Origin: Neobacillus nitrireducens
Lineage (GTDB): Bacteria; Bacillota; Bacilli; Bacillales; Cytobacillaceae
Direction: 5' to 3'
DNA: 64,000 nucleotides
Assembly (NCBI RefSeq): GCF_030915405.1
Contig: NZ_CP133262.1
Location: 2,480,001 to 2,544,000, forward strand
Part shown: one piece after another, positions 8,802 to 18,718 of the stretch
Layout of the letters: every line of letters begins with the position of its first letter
How positions within the stretch are numbered: the first letter of the stretch is position 1
The notes under the pieces: model-generated
Told to the model about the DNA's origin: nothing
Databases searched by the model: none
The model's input: only the letters and a program-made list of their open reading frames with translations
Made by a program: the position numbers and the translations under genes

Positions 8802-10223
8802 TCAGCGGGTTTCTTGGTTACTTTTTAATTGTGCAAATATCTTTTGATAGGCGGAAGCCTCTTTTACCAGCCCTTTAGATTGATACATTTTACTAATTTT
8901 CCGTACAGGTGATGGATTCTCTGGCTGCATTTCCATTTCCCAGAAGAAGCAATCGATGGCCTGGTCGAATTGCTTAAACTCTGCATAGTAATCGCCCAAT
9001 TCCATCATCCGATCAGGATCATCTAATAATTTTACCATTTCCCTAATCTTTCTAATCACTTCTAAATTAGGGATTATTTTTGTAATCGGAAGAAGTTTTT
9101 CATAAACGGTTTTAAGGTCAAACTCTTTAAGGAGAATTTCAGCCAATTGAAACACCTTTTGTTCAAATTGCTTTGTTTTTTCTGAGTTTGGCAGATGCTG
9201 CAGCAATTTAATAAATTCGTCAAAATGATCCAGGACAAATTTCGGGTTGGAATGCTCCCATATTGTAAGGAGAATGGGATTATAGGAGGCTGGCAGGTCA
9301 TCAATAAAATTCAATAAGCATAACGCCGCTTGCTCATATTTACCGGTTTGAAGCATTTTTTTGATCATCGATTTTGAATCAGGAAGGGCCTGAAATGGAT
9401 TGATGTTGACCTTCCCTAGGATGAGCATCCATTCTTCCATCGTCACAAAACGTAAAGCAATACCAGTATATTTTTCAATAGAATTATTAGCCGTTTGAAG
9501 CTTATCTGAAGTTTCTAACCAAAGCAATAGCCCATCTACAGTGTCGTCTTTACTTAAGATTTCTTCTAAAACTATTCGTTCATTTGCTTTCGAGCGATTT
9601 TTGAAACAATGTAACTCCACAAAAAAGGGATCCTTTGCTTGGATTTCAGGTAAACTGGAGGAATGGTAAAAATGGTGGTATGAACTAAATTCTTGGGAGA
9701 CCAAACGTTCTTGTGCTGATTTCCAGTCTGGTGCGAAAGCAGCTAACATTTGAAGGACCTGAAAGGATTTCATAAACTTTCCGTTTCGTCTAAAGTGGAA
9801 GAAAATCTTATCAATCGTCTTGATCAGTAGTTCTTTTTCAAAAAAAGAATCTAGTGTGGTGAGTATAAAGACCATTTCATAGGGTGAATAATGAAGTTCA
9901 AGATGAGAAAAAAGGTTACTTTTATTCGGAATTGTTACGTGTACGTGGGGGATTAAAGCACTTAAGATGGGATGCGTGGATTCAATTAGAATTCCTTCAT
10001 GAATAGCTTTATGGATAAATGTCCCTTCTTCGACATGATCAAGTTTCCCGCCAAAAATGAGGGATTGTTTGTAGTAAATGAGATAATAGCTTTCGTGGTC
10101 TTCCGTTATGACCTCCATTACTTTACTACGTGAAAATACGGCTACCCTGATTACCTCACCTTTTAGCATATGTTTTTTATCTTTTATCGAAATTTTGGTT
10201 GGCATCATTTCTTTATTTTCCAT
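8802..10223 (-). CDS. hypothetical protein with C-terminal tetratricopeptide-like repeats
   Basis: A 473-aa soluble protein. Residues 1-100 are beta-rich, with hydrophobic strands (VAVFSRSKVMEVITED, YYLIYYKQSLIFGG). The middle and C-terminal parts are helical; residues about 405-465 form TPR-like helix pairs (LGDYYAEFKQFDQAIDCFFW and KISKMYQSKGLVKEASAYQK). This suggests a protein-interaction scaffold. No catalytic motif, signal peptide or membrane segment is visible. The start ATG follows GGGGGC. It stands alone between terminators. I do not recognise the full-length family. Confidence 0.6.
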   Translation of the reverse strand: MENKEMMPTKISIKDKKHMLKGEVIRVAVFSRSKVMEVITEDHESYYLIYYKQSLIFGGKLDHVEEGTFIHKAIHEGILIESTHPILSALIPHVHVTIPNKSNLFSHLELHYSPYEMVFILTTLDSFFEKELLIKTIDKIFFHFRRNGKFMKSFQVLQMLAAFAPDWKSAQERLVSQEFSSYHHFYHSSSLPEIQAKDPFFVELHCFKNRSKANERIVLEEILSKDDTVDGLLLWLETSDKLQTANNSIEKYTGIALRFVTMEEWMLILGKVNINPFQALPDSKSMIKKMLQTGKYEQAALCLLNFIDDLPASYNPILLTIWEHSNPKFVLDHFDEFIKLLQHLPNSEKTKQFEQKVFQLAEILLKEFDLKTVYEKLLPITKIIPNLEVIRKIREMVKLLDDPDRMMELGDYYAEFKQFDQAIDCFFWEMEMQPENPSPVRKISKMYQSKGLVKEASAYQKIFAQLKSNQETR

Positions 10224-10328
10224 TCACTTTTGCCCCCAATCATAATATAAGCATATTAAAACTATTTACTTCCTTGAATTCATTATACCATAAAATTCGC
10301 ACCCTAATATGTACTGTAAAATGCATAG

Positions 10329-10356
10329 AAAAAGGCACCGCTTCATCTTGCGGTGC
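10329..10356 (-). terminator. terminator of the GNAT gene
   Basis: Stem GCACCGC/GCGGTGC followed on the minus strand by CTTTTTC, downstream of the acetyltransferase gene. Confidence 0.7.
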
Positions 10357-10414
10357 TAGTTGACATTGCTTCTGATTTACTGTTTTTTTACATAAGGATC
10401 GAATCCCCCCTACC

Positions 10415-10924
10415 CTATTTCAAATGAAGTACCATATGTTCATCATGATAAGAAACACCTTTCACCTTAAAGGCATTTTCCTCAAATCCATACACTTTAA
10501 AACCTAATTTTGTATAAAGATTTTTTGCCTTAACATTACTTGCCATCACTGATAAATTAATTTTTTCAATCTCCTCAATCGTTTTAGCTTTATTAATTGC
10601 CTCCAGCATCAAGGCTTTTCCTACGCCTAGTCCCTGTTTCTTAGGCGTGACATACATCGCAAAAATATTGGCACGATGCCGTACTTTCTCGGCACTTTCT
10701 TGCAGAAGGGTGACAACTCCGATTAATTCATCATGATCAAACGCACCAAACGTAAAGTTTCTCTCTGTGGTAAAATTTCGAGCAACCATTTCAATGGGAT
10801 TTTCTCTTTTTATGGCATCCTGATAACTTGTTAAAAATGCCTCTGGATTCTGTTTAAGTGCTTCTAGTCTTAACTTCCAATAACGCTCTGCATCGGAAAC
10901 TTCTAGTAATTTAATTTCCATCAT
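10415..10924 (-). CDS. GNAT family N-acetyltransferase
   Basis: Transfers an acetyl group from acetyl-CoA to an amine. The fold is clear: motif A region IFAMYVTPKKQGLGVGKALM (pyrophosphate loop Q-x-x-G-x-G/A) at about residues 85-105, the following helix, and a motif B strand NLSVMASNVKAKNLYTKLGFKVYG. Length (about 170 aa) is usual. The start is chosen as ATG 10924 or the next codon 10921, since GAGGAGGGG lies just upstream; an ATG 18 bases earlier would include that site. The substrate is unknown and neighbours give no hint. Confidence 0.8.
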   Translation of the reverse strand: MMEIKLLEVSDAERYWKLRLEALKQNPEAFLTSYQDAIKRENPIEMVARNFTTERNFTFGAFDHDELIGVVTLLQESAEKVRHRANIFAMYVTPKKQGLGVGKALMLEAINKAKTIEEIEKINLSVMASNVKAKNLYTKLGFKVYGFEENAFKVKGVSYHDEHMVLHLK

Positions 10925-11026
10925 AATCCCCTCCTCTTTCATTAATTCTACGATAGATGGAAGATTACCTACATAAGTTATTGCTTGAAATGAAATGATA
11001 AAAGCAAAAACAAAGAGGGTAATTAC

Positions 11027-11368
11027 GTGAAAAAGGTCATGATTGGTTTTTATATAGCCTTACTTTTTTTCTCTGTAAGTGTACATCCACTCACTTCTAT
11101 TCATACAGCCAATGCACAACATAAACCGATTCCCCCCTATGCCAAGTGGGGTACCTTAGCATTAAAGAAAACACATGAAAAATATCCACATGCTAAAATC
11201 ATTGATTATCTCCATATTGGAAGAACGAGCGGGCCCCAAACCTCTACCGAAAAGTTCAAGCTTTGGTTAAAAGAAAACAATAAGGAATTCGGTGTTTTCA
11301 TCAATATTGAATTTAACAATGAGACGGAAAAAGTCGTCAAGGTCACCTTTGAGGAGACAGCAAGGTAA
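11027..11368 (+). CDS. secreted DUF3889 (YqzG-like) protein
   Basis: A 113-aa protein with a signal peptide (residues 1-30, MKKVMIGFYIALLFFSVSV followed by a small-residue site near ANAQ) and a small mature domain containing PPYAKWGTLALKKTHEKYP and a C-terminal strand EKVVKVTFEET. This matches the DUF3889 family of Bacillus exported proteins as I know it; its role is not known. GTG start after GAGGGTAA. Confidence 0.7.
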   Translation: MKKVMIGFYIALLFFSVSVHPLTSIHTANAQHKPIPPYAKWGTLALKKTHEKYPHAKIIDYLHIGRTSGPQTSTEKFKLWLKENNKEFGVFINIEFNNETEKVVKVTFEETAR

Positions 11369-11372
11369 TTCA

Positions 11373-12086
11373 CTATTCCAATTCATTTGGTCCAAATACA
11401 CGACTTCGGATATTCGGGGTTTCCTTCAGCTCTACCCTTTTTGCTAACGTCGCTCTCATGCCCGGTGCAAGGAATTCACACTGGGAAAGCTCGTGTATTT
11501 CGTCAAAGTCCTGTGGCTTAGCATGAATTACTTGATTGCACTTTTGGATTGTCCACTGAGGAGATGGCCGGTCAACCAATGTAAAGGTCTGCCCTTCCTC
11601 AACAACCCCCTCTTGTAACACTCGAAAGTACCAGCCGGTCCTGCCGGTAGTTTGTAATAAAAGCGCCAAGTTTTTTACTTTAAAACGGCGTGCCGGTTTC
11701 CAGCATGGCTGCCTTGGCTGCGAAACTTGGATGACCGCGCCGCCGATCTGGAAGGTGTCACCAATAGAAATCGTATCCTCGGTAATGGGATCCATGACGA
11801 GATTTTCACCCATAGCGCCGGATGTGAGTTCAGTTATTCCTAGTTCCTTTTGCCAGTAGGAATAATTTTCAAATCCGTAGGCAAAAACAGCTTTTTCCGG
11901 TCCGCCATGATGTTCCAAATCCCATTGTCCATCACCTGCTAAACCCGTTTTTCCCATCCAAACAGAACCTTGTACCGGCTTTTTAAAAATAGCACTTGTC
12001 CATTCTCGCTCCATCGGAATTGTTGCCCCTTTATTACCAACCGTTTTCGGCAAACCTATAAAAACTTGCTTTAGAAAAATACTCAT
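11373..12086 (-). CDS. MOSC domain protein, YiiM/YflK type
   Basis: MOSC domains bind molybdenum cofactor-derived sulfur; stand-alone members of the YiiM group take part in reducing N-hydroxylated compounds. Visible motifs: the N-terminal strand VFIGLPKTV, WDLEHHGGPEKAVFAYG (about residues 55-72), GAMGENLVMD and a cysteine in VSQPRQPCWKPARRF, all characteristic of the MOSC fold, followed by a C-terminal helical extension. The start is the second ATG (12086), eight bases after AGGAGG. It is convergent with and only a few bases from the DUF3889 gene. Confidence 0.82.
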   Translation of the reverse strand: MSIFLKQVFIGLPKTVGNKGATIPMEREWTSAIFKKPVQGSVWMGKTGLAGDGQWDLEHHGGPEKAVFAYGFENYSYWQKELGITELTSGAMGENLVMDPITEDTISIGDTFQIGGAVIQVSQPRQPCWKPARRFKVKNLALLLQTTGRTGWYFRVLQEGVVEEGQTFTLVDRPSPQWTIQKCNQVIHAKPQDFDEIHELSQCEFLAPGMRATLAKRVELKETPNIRSRVFGPNELE

Positions 12087-12268
12087 TATCATTTCCTCCT
12101 GAAAAAAATCCCAATATTTACATCATATGTTTTCATTCATGCATCAGCAATGTTGACTCTTCTTCATAATACCTATATTTAATAGATCTATATCAGACTA
12201 TTTTTATTAAATTCGTTAAGAATAATTAATACACCTTCCCGGTCTGAGATGGGATATTAAAATAGCGC

Positions 12269-12312
12269 TTGCATTTTTTAAAATATATCCTATAATACTT
12301 GTATACAAGTAT
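12269..12312 (+). promoter_or_regulatory. gnt promoter and GntR operator
   Basis: A sigma-A promoter TTGCAT-16 bp-TATAAT (12269-12274, 12291-12296) overlaps the perfect palindrome ATACTTGTATACAAGTAT (12295-12312), which matches the gluconate operator known in Bacillus subtilis. A weak cre-like sequence ATAGCGCTTGCA overlaps the -35 region and could give CcpA control. Confidence 0.88.
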
Positions 12313-12337
12313 ACTTGATTTACAAAGAGGTGAGTTT

Positions 12338-13066
12338 ATGTCCGAATCAAGAGGATTTCTATTTCCTGCAAAAATGCTTTCAAAGGCTGGAGCGGGTGAG
12401 CGTATTGCATGCGAACTTAGAATGCGGATTATTTCAGGGGCAGTTGAAAGCGGTGCCATCTTATCTGAAAATAAATTAGCTGCCGATTTTGCTGTAAGCA
12501 GGTCACCGATTCGTGAAGCTTTAAAAGTACTAGCATCCGAAAAAATTATTCGATTAGAAAGAATGGGTGCAGTTGTCGTTGGTTTAACAGAAAAGGAAAT
12601 ACAAGAGCTATATGATGTTCGTCTGCTAATCGAAACGTTTGTGTTTGAACGCCTTGTAAGAATGGAAACAGATCAACTCTCAAGGGAACTTAGTAAAATA
12701 CTAGAGATGATGAAAATTGCGATAAAATATCGTGATGCTGACGAATTTGCCCTTCAGGACGTTTTATTCCATGAAACGATTATCGGTTCCATTAATCATT
12801 CCTACATCCTGATAATTTGGGATAATATAAAGCCTGTTATGGAATGCTTAATCCTTTTATCGATGCGTATGCGCATAGAAGAAGAGTATGAGGACTTTAC
12901 AAGGATTATTAAAAATCATGAAATTTATATTGAAGCGATAGAATCAAAAGATAGAGCCCTCATGATTGAATCTCTACATTTAAACTTTGATGATGTTCAA
13001 GTTCAAGAAAAAGTAGAAGACCTTTGGAGATCTCAACAAATCCTATCTAAAGGAGCAGTGGAATAA
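12338..13066 (+). CDS. gntR: gluconate operon repressor GntR
   Basis: GntR/FadR-type regulator that represses the gluconate operon until gluconate or its phosphate binds. The N-terminal winged helix (about residues 15-80, with SENKLAADFAVSRSPIREALKVL) is followed by an all-helical FCD ligand domain (about 90-225) with metal-binding type residues in LQDVLFHETIIGSINH. The start is ATG 12338 after AAAGAGGTGAG. It is first in gntR-gntK-gntP-gntZ, the order known from B. subtilis, and its own operator lies just upstream, so it is autoregulated. Confidence 0.93.
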   Translation: MSESRGFLFPAKMLSKAGAGERIACELRMRIISGAVESGAILSENKLAADFAVSRSPIREALKVLASEKIIRLERMGAVVVGLTEKEIQELYDVRLLIETFVFERLVRMETDQLSRELSKILEMMKIAIKYRDADEFALQDVLFHETIIGSINHSYILIIWDNIKPVMECLILLSMRMRIEEEYEDFTRIIKNHEIYIEAIESKDRALMIESLHLNFDDVQVQEKVEDLWRSQQILSKGAVE

Positions 13067-13067
13067 A

Positions 13068-14612
13068 ATGACTAGCTACATGTTAGGTATAGACATCGGT
13101 ACGACAAGCACCAAAGCAGTATTATTTACTGAAAAAGGTGAAGTTATCCAAACTGAGAATATTGATTACCCTCTTCACACACCGGATATGTCCACAGCGG
13201 AACAAAATCCAGAAGAGATTTTTCAAGCAGTATTGCAAGCGATTACGAATATCACAAAACATCATTCTGATAAAAAACCAGCTTTTATTTCATTTAGCAG
13301 TGCTATGCATAGTGTCATTGCCATGGATGTAAATGACCAGCCGCTGACACCTTGTATCACCTGGGCTGATAATCGCAGTGAAGCATGGGCACATAAAATA
13401 AAAGATGAGTTGAATGGCCATGAAGTTTATAAACGAACAGGCACACCCATTCACCCCATGTCACCATTAAGCAAAATTACCTGGATTGTGAATGACCGTC
13501 CTGAAGTCGCAGTTAAAACGAAAAAATATATCGGTATCAAAGAATATATCTTTAAAAAGTTCTTTGATCAATATGTTGTCGATCATTCACTCGCTTCATG
13601 TATGGGTATGATGAATCTCAAAACACTGGATTGGGATGAAGAAGCATTAAAAATAGCTGGTGTAACACCTGCTCAATTATCTGATCTAGTACCAACAACT
13701 AAGATATTTAGCAACTGTAATCCAAATTTAGCCAAACAGATTGGGATTGATCCACAAACCCCATTTGTCATTGGAGCAAGTGATGGAGTGCTTTCTAATC
13801 TAGGGGTTAATGCAATTAGTAAAGGTGAGATCGCTGTCACTATTGGCACAAGCGGTGCAATTCGAACTATTATTGACAAACCGCAGACAGACGAAAAAGG
13901 AAGAATCTTTTGCTATGCCTTAACGGAAAAGCATTGGGTCATTGGCGGACCGGTCAACAATGGCGGAATGGTCCTTCGTTGGATTCGTGATGAACTTGCA
14001 TCATCTGAAGTGGAAACGGCGAAAAGACTTGGAATTGATCCTTACGATGTATTAACCAAGATTGCTAAACGTGTGAGACCTGGTGCAGACGGATTGTTAT
14101 TCCATCCATATCTCGCAGGTGAACGCGCGCCATTATGGAATCCGGATGTCCGTGGCTCATTCTTTGGTTTAACGATGTCACATAAGAAAGAACATATGAT
14201 TCGCGCAGCCTTAGAAGGAGTTATTTATAATTTATACACCGTATTTTTAGCGTTAACCGAATGCATGGATGGTCCTGTGACCCGCATTCAAGCAACCGGA
14301 GGCTTCGCAAGATCAGATGTTTGGCGGCAAATGATGTCCGATATCTTCGCATCTGAAGTAGTTGTTCCTGAAAGCTACGAAAGTTCATGCCTAGGCGCTT
14401 GTATTTTAGGTCTCTATTCATTAGGAAAAATCGATTCTTTTGAAATCGTTTCCGATATGATTGGCAGCACCTACAAACACACACCGAAAGAGGAAGCAAC
14501 AAAAGAATACAGAAAATTATTGCCGATCTTTATTAGCTTATCGAGAGTATTAGAAGAAGATTATACAAGAATAGCCAATTATCAACGAGGCTTAATAAAT
14601 AAAACTAGATAA
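13068..14612 (+). CDS. gntK: gluconokinase, FGGY family
   Basis: Phosphorylates D-gluconate to 6-phosphogluconate with ATP. FGGY sugar kinase with the N-terminal phosphate-1 motif GIDIGTTSTKAVLF and a C-terminal ATP-binding region (ATGGFARSDVWRQMMSDIF). Residues AMHSVIAMD and ITWADNRSEAWA lie in the sugar-binding domain. The 514-aa length matches GntK. One base separates it from gntR, which implies coupled expression. Confidence 0.93.
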   Translation: MTSYMLGIDIGTTSTKAVLFTEKGEVIQTENIDYPLHTPDMSTAEQNPEEIFQAVLQAITNITKHHSDKKPAFISFSSAMHSVIAMDVNDQPLTPCITWADNRSEAWAHKIKDELNGHEVYKRTGTPIHPMSPLSKITWIVNDRPEVAVKTKKYIGIKEYIFKKFFDQYVVDHSLASCMGMMNLKTLDWDEEALKIAGVTPAQLSDLVPTTKIFSNCNPNLAKQIGIDPQTPFVIGASDGVLSNLGVNAISKGEIAVTIGTSGAIRTIIDKPQTDEKGRIFCYALTEKHWVIGGPVNNGGMVLRWIRDELASSEVETAKRLGIDPYDVLTKIAKRVRPGADGLLFHPYLAGERAPLWNPDVRGSFFGLTMSHKKEHMIRAALEGVIYNLYTVFLALTECMDGPVTRIQATGGFARSDVWRQMMSDIFASEVVVPESYESSCLGACILGLYSLGKIDSFEIVSDMIGSTYKHTPKEEATKEYRKLLPIFISLSRVLEEDYTRIANYQRGLINKTR

Positions 14613-14631
14613 ACATTCGGAGGAAATAAAA

Positions 14632-15978
14632 ATGCCATTAGTTATCGTCGCAATAGGAATTGTAGCTTTACTCATCTTAATCATGGGTTTTAAATTAAAT
14701 ACGTTTGTCTCACTCATCATTGTCTCATTCGGAGTTGCATTAGCACTTGGAATGAAACTAGATGATATTGTCACAACCATTGAAGCTGGATTAGGCGGAA
14801 CACTTGGTCATTTAGCCTTAATCTTCGGATTAGGTGCGATGCTAGGTAAGTTAATCGCAGATTCCGGGGGCGCACAACGAATTGCCATGACCCTCGTCGA
14901 CAAATTTGGCGAAAAGAATATTCAATGGGCTGTCGTTGTATCTTCGTTCATCATTGGTATTGCTTTATTCTTTGAAGTAGGACTAGTGTTATTGATTCCA
15001 ATCGTATTTGCTATTTCAAAACAATTAAAAGTTTCTATTTTATATTTAGGTATTCCAATGGCTACCGCATTATCGGTAACACACGGTTTCTTACCACCAC
15101 ACCCGGGACCAACAGTTATCGCTGGTGAATATGGTGCCAATCTTGGTGAAGTACTACTTTATGGAATAATTATTTCGATTCCAACTGCCATTATCGCCGG
15201 TCCTGTTTTTACAAAGCTTGCAAAAAAATTAGTCCCTGCTTCATTCACTAAAACCGGTAGTATTGCCTCTCTCGGCGAACAAAAAACATTTAAACTAGAA
15301 GACACACCAGGTTTTGGTATCAGCGTATTTACAGCCATGCTTCCCGTTATTTTAATGTCAATTGCTACCATTATTACATTGCTTCAAAAAACAATGGGCT
15401 TTGAAGATAATTCCGTACTCGCTCTTATCCGTTTTATTGGCGGGGCCTCTACAGCGATGTTGATTTCTTTATTAGTCGCTATCTATACGATGGGCTTGGC
15501 AAGAAAAATTCCAATCAAAGAAGTAATGGATTCTTGTTCAACAGCAATTTTGCATATTGGTATGATGCTCTTAATCATTGGAGGCGGCGGTGCCTTCAAA
15601 CAAGTATTAATTAATGGCGGTGTAGGTGACTACGTAGCCGAGTTATTCAAAGGAACTTCATTATCACCAATTATTCTGGCATGGTCCATTGCAGCCATTT
15701 TACGTATTGCCTTAGGATCTGCAACGGTTGCCGCGTTAACCACTGCCGGTTTAGTGATCCCAATGTTAGGCCAATCAGACGTGAACCTTGCCTTAGTCGT
15801 CCTTGCGACCGGAGCGGGTAGTTTAATTGCTTCCCATGTTAACGATGCCGGTTTCTGGATGTTTAAAGAGTATTTTGGTTTAAGCATGAAAGAAACATTC
15901 GCAACTTGGACATTACTTGAGACAATTATCTCCGTTTGTGGATTAGGATTTATTTTAATACTAAGTTTATTCGTTTAA
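14632..15978 (+). CDS. gntP: gluconate permease GntP
   Basis: Proton-coupled gluconate importer of the GntP family in the cell membrane. About 12-14 hydrophobic segments span the 448 residues; the conserved stretch THGFLPPHPGPT (about 147-158) and SHVNDAGFWMFKEYFG (about 402-417) are hallmarks of the family. The start follows GGAGG after gntK. It supplies gluconate to GntK. Confidence 0.93.
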   Translation: MPLVIVAIGIVALLILIMGFKLNTFVSLIIVSFGVALALGMKLDDIVTTIEAGLGGTLGHLALIFGLGAMLGKLIADSGGAQRIAMTLVDKFGEKNIQWAVVVSSFIIGIALFFEVGLVLLIPIVFAISKQLKVSILYLGIPMATALSVTHGFLPPHPGPTVIAGEYGANLGEVLLYGIIISIPTAIIAGPVFTKLAKKLVPASFTKTGSIASLGEQKTFKLEDTPGFGISVFTAMLPVILMSIATIITLLQKTMGFEDNSVLALIRFIGGASTAMLISLLVAIYTMGLARKIPIKEVMDSCSTAILHIGMMLLIIGGGGAFKQVLINGGVGDYVAELFKGTSLSPIILAWSIAAILRIALGSATVAALTTAGLVIPMLGQSDVNLALVVLATGAGSLIASHVNDAGFWMFKEYFGLSMKETFATWTLLETIISVCGLGFILILSLFV

Positions 15979-15987
15979 GGTTAATAA

Positions 15988-16024
15988 CCGGCAGTGGGAG
16001 ATAGGATTTATCCTCCACAGTCGG
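15988..16024. other. imperfect hairpin between gntP and gntZ
   Basis: CCGGCAGTGGGAGAT and ATCCTCCACAGTCGG can pair with a few mismatches. No T-run follows, so it is more likely an RNA stability or processing element than a terminator. Confidence 0.4.
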
Positions 16025-16131
16025 CAGTTAGGTTAAGGCAGTATCCCCCTTCTTTTACTTAGAATCTATTAAGTATGAAAAGCGGTGGATTTACTGCCCT
16101 TTCATTTTTTTTAAAAGGAGAAGAAAGTTCA

Positions 16132-17535
16132 ATGGACAATACAATTGGAGTTATTGGTTTAGGTGTAATGGGCAGCAACATTGCCTTAAATATGGCAAAC
16201 AAAGGTGAAAAGGTAGCTGTCTATAATTACACGAGAGATTTAACAGATATACTTTTACAAAGAATTGAAAATCAATCGATTGACCCCTATTATGAAGTTC
16301 AAAGTTTTGTTCAATCCTTAGAAACCCCTAGAAAGATCTTCCTGATGGTGACAGCAGGCGCAGCGATTGATTCAGTGATTGGTTCATTAGTTCCCTTTCT
16401 TGAGCGGGGAGATATTATTATGGACGGCGGGAACTCCCATTACGAAGATACGGCCCGACGATATGATAATCTGAAGTCTAAAGGAATTGATTATTTAGGA
16501 ATTGGTATTTCCGGTGGTGAAGTCGGCGCTTTACATGGTCCTTCGATCATGCCTGGAGGAGATAGAGAAGCTTATGATAAGGTAGCGCCGATTCTCACAA
16601 AAATAGCTGCCCAAGTGGATGAAACCCCTTGTTGTACGTATATTGGTCCAAAGGGAGCAGGACATTTTGTGAAAATGGTCCATAACGGGATTGAGTATGC
16701 CGATATGCAGTTGATTGCCGAAGCCTATACATTTTTAAGGGAAAGGTTACAGTTATCAGTTAGTGAAATTGCCGATATCTTTGAAACATGGAATCAGGGT
16801 GAGTTGAAAAGTTATTTAATTGAAATTACGGCGGATATTCTAAAGAAAAGGGATGAAAAGACAGGTTTGCCACTGATTGATGTAATCCTTGATAAAGCAG
16901 GGAATAAAGGGACGGGAAAATGGACAAGCATTCAAGCCATTGATAACGGTGTCCCTTTATCCATCATTACCGAGTCTGTGTTCGCTCGTTATGAATCCTC
17001 TTTAAAAGAGGAACGAGTTCTTGCTGAAGAAATATTAACAGGTCCAGTTGTTGATCAGCAGGTTTTAGATAAGGATCTGTGGATAGAGTACATTAGACAG
17101 GCATTGTATATGGGCAAAGTTTGCGCCTACGCTCAAGGCTTTTCACAATATAAATCGACTTCAGACCTCTATAACTGGAACTTGCCTTTAGAAGAAATTG
17201 CACTTATATTCCGCGGCGGCTGCATCATTCGTGCCGAGTTTTTAAACGTCATAAGTGAGGCCTATCAAACACAAGCAAATCTGAAGAATTTATTAATCGC
17301 TCCATTCTTTGCTAAAAAAATTAAAGACTATCAAATGGGACTGAGAAAAGTAATAGGCGAGGGAATAAACTCCGGGATTGCCTTTCCATGTTTAAGTACC
17401 TCCCTATCCTATTTCGACAGTTATCGGAAGGGGAATTCTAATGCCAGTCTCCTGCAAGCACAACGTGATTATTTCGGTGCTCATACGTATGAACGCAACG
17501 ATATGGAAGGCATCTTTCACACAGACTGGAACTGA
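16132..17535 (+). CDS. gntZ: 6-phosphogluconate dehydrogenase, decarboxylating
   Basis: Oxidises 6-phosphogluconate to ribulose 5-phosphate and CO2, with reduction of a nicotinamide cofactor. The Rossmann motif GLGVMGSNIALNMANKG sits at residues 8-24; GISGGEVGALHGPSIMPGG and the catalytic lysine/asparagine segment KMVHNGIEYADMQLI follow, then DKAGNKGTGKW. Full length (467 aa). The start is ATG 16132, after AAAAGGAGAAG; the 57 bases of open frame upstream are not conserved. It is the last gene of the operon. Confidence 0.93.
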   Translation: MDNTIGVIGLGVMGSNIALNMANKGEKVAVYNYTRDLTDILLQRIENQSIDPYYEVQSFVQSLETPRKIFLMVTAGAAIDSVIGSLVPFLERGDIIMDGGNSHYEDTARRYDNLKSKGIDYLGIGISGGEVGALHGPSIMPGGDREAYDKVAPILTKIAAQVDETPCCTYIGPKGAGHFVKMVHNGIEYADMQLIAEAYTFLRERLQLSVSEIADIFETWNQGELKSYLIEITADILKKRDEKTGLPLIDVILDKAGNKGTGKWTSIQAIDNGVPLSIITESVFARYESSLKEERVLAEEILTGPVVDQQVLDKDLWIEYIRQALYMGKVCAYAQGFSQYKSTSDLYNWNLPLEEIALIFRGGCIIRAEFLNVISEAYQTQANLKNLLIAPFFAKKIKDYQMGLRKVIGEGINSGIAFPCLSTSLSYFDSYRKGNSNASLLQAQRDYFGAHTYERNDMEGIFHTDWN

Positions 17536-17580
17536 AGATTAAGGGTTCCATCTACTATTGTTTAAATAATAGAATAGGAA

Positions 17581-17609
17581 AGACGAGCTTGAAATCAAGC
17601 TCGTCTTTT
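17581..17609. terminator. terminator shared by gntZ and cysA
   Basis: Twelve-bp stem AGACGAGCTTGA/TCAAGCTCGTCT followed by TTTT, between convergent genes. Confidence 0.82.
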
Positions 17610-17622
17610 AAGTGTGGTTTCC

Positions 17623-17641
17623 AATGGTGTCAGGCACCATT
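17623..17641. repeat. dispersed palindrome with AAT/ATT arms
   Basis: AATGGTG-TCAGG-CACCATT, a 7-bp stem, between the terminator and the cysA stop codon. Member of the window-wide family. Confidence 0.75.
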
Positions 17642-17646
17642 TGCTT

Positions 17647-18717
17647 TTAAATTGAGTAATCCTCGGGAATAAAAACCTTTAGTTGTTTAGGTTTTACAAA
17701 CACTTCTTCGCCTGTTTTTAGTTTAAGGTTTCGATATTGTTCTTTGGTTAATTCTACTTCCAGATACTCGTTATTGTCTCTGCGAATCAGTTCGAGCTGT
17801 ACGGCGGCTCCAACTAAATGAATATAGTTAATTTTTGCAGATACGGAATCTACGCTCCTTTTTCTTTCGATGTTTATATCATGCGGCCGAACGTAACCTA
17901 CCGCCTCCTTATTATCTGCACCCAAGTATTCAGGAGCATCGACTACAAAATCACCCTGACGTAATTTCCCGCCATGAAGGCGCCCCTTAAACAAATTAAC
18001 ATTTCCTAAAAAGTGATAAACAAACGGACTATTTGGGTTTTCATAGACTTCCTCCGGGGTACCGATTTGCTCAATCTTTCCTTCATTCATCACAACCACT
18101 CGGTCGGCAACATCGAGCGCCTCCTCCTGGTCGTGTGTCACAAAAATACTTGTAATCTCATAATCATCATGGAGCTTTCTTAGCCATCGGCGAAGATCTT
18201 TCCGAACTTTGGCATCTAATGCACCAAACGGTTCATCTAACAAGAGAACCTTTGGCTCAACTGCTAGTGCTCTTGCTAATGCCACGCGCTGCCGCTGCCC
18301 CCCGGACAAATGGGATGGGTATCGATCAGCAAAGGACTCTAGTTTTACTAGATTCAGTAATTCCATGACCTTTTCTTTTATTTCATTTTTGGAAGGACGC
18401 GTTTTTCTTGGTCGGACTTTTAATCCATACGCTACATTTTCAAAAACAGTCATATGACGGAACAACGCATAATGCTGAAACACAAATCCTACTTTCCGTT
18501 CCTTTGTGCTGATATGTGTGATATCTTCTTTCCCAAACAGAATGGCTCCCTGATTAGCCTTTTCTAAGCCTGCGATGATTCTTAGCAGCGATGTTTTCCC
18601 GGAACCGGACGGACCAAGCAGCGCGATGAGCTCCCCTGTTTGAATTTCGAAATGAATATCATCAAGGGCCTGGAAGTTTCCAAATGATTTTGAGATATTT
18701 TGAATTTGAATGCTCAT
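17647..18717 (-). CDS. cysA: sulfate/thiosulfate ABC transporter ATP-binding protein
   Basis: Hydrolyses ATP to power sulfate import. Walker A GPSGSGKT, the ABC signature [14 protein letters not shown], Walker [12 protein letters not shown] and the switch histidine in VTHDQEEA are all present, followed by a C-terminal TOBE-like regulatory region (about residues 240-356). The start is ATG 18717, after AAGGAG inside the end of cysW; 22 codons of open frame upstream are ignored because they overlap cysW. Last gene of the sulfate operon. Confidence 0.9.
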   Translation of the reverse strand: MSIQIQNISKSFGNFQALDDIHFEIQTGELIALLGPSGSGKTSLLRIIAGLEKANQGAILFGKEDITHISTKERKVGFVFQHYALFRHMTVFENVAYGLKVRPRKTRPSKNEIKEKVMELLNLVKLESFADRYPSHLSGGQRQRVALARALAVEPKVLLLDEPFGALDAKVRKDLRRWLRKLHDDYEITSIFVTHDQEEALDVADRVVVMNEGKIEQIGTPEEVYENPNSPFVYHFLGNVNLFKGRLHGGKLRQGDFVVDAPEYLGADNKEAVGYVRPHDINIERKRSVDSVSAKINYIHLVGAAVQLELIRRDNNEYLEVELTKEQYRNLKLKTGEEVFVKPKQLKVFIPEDYSI

Positions 18718-18718
18718 T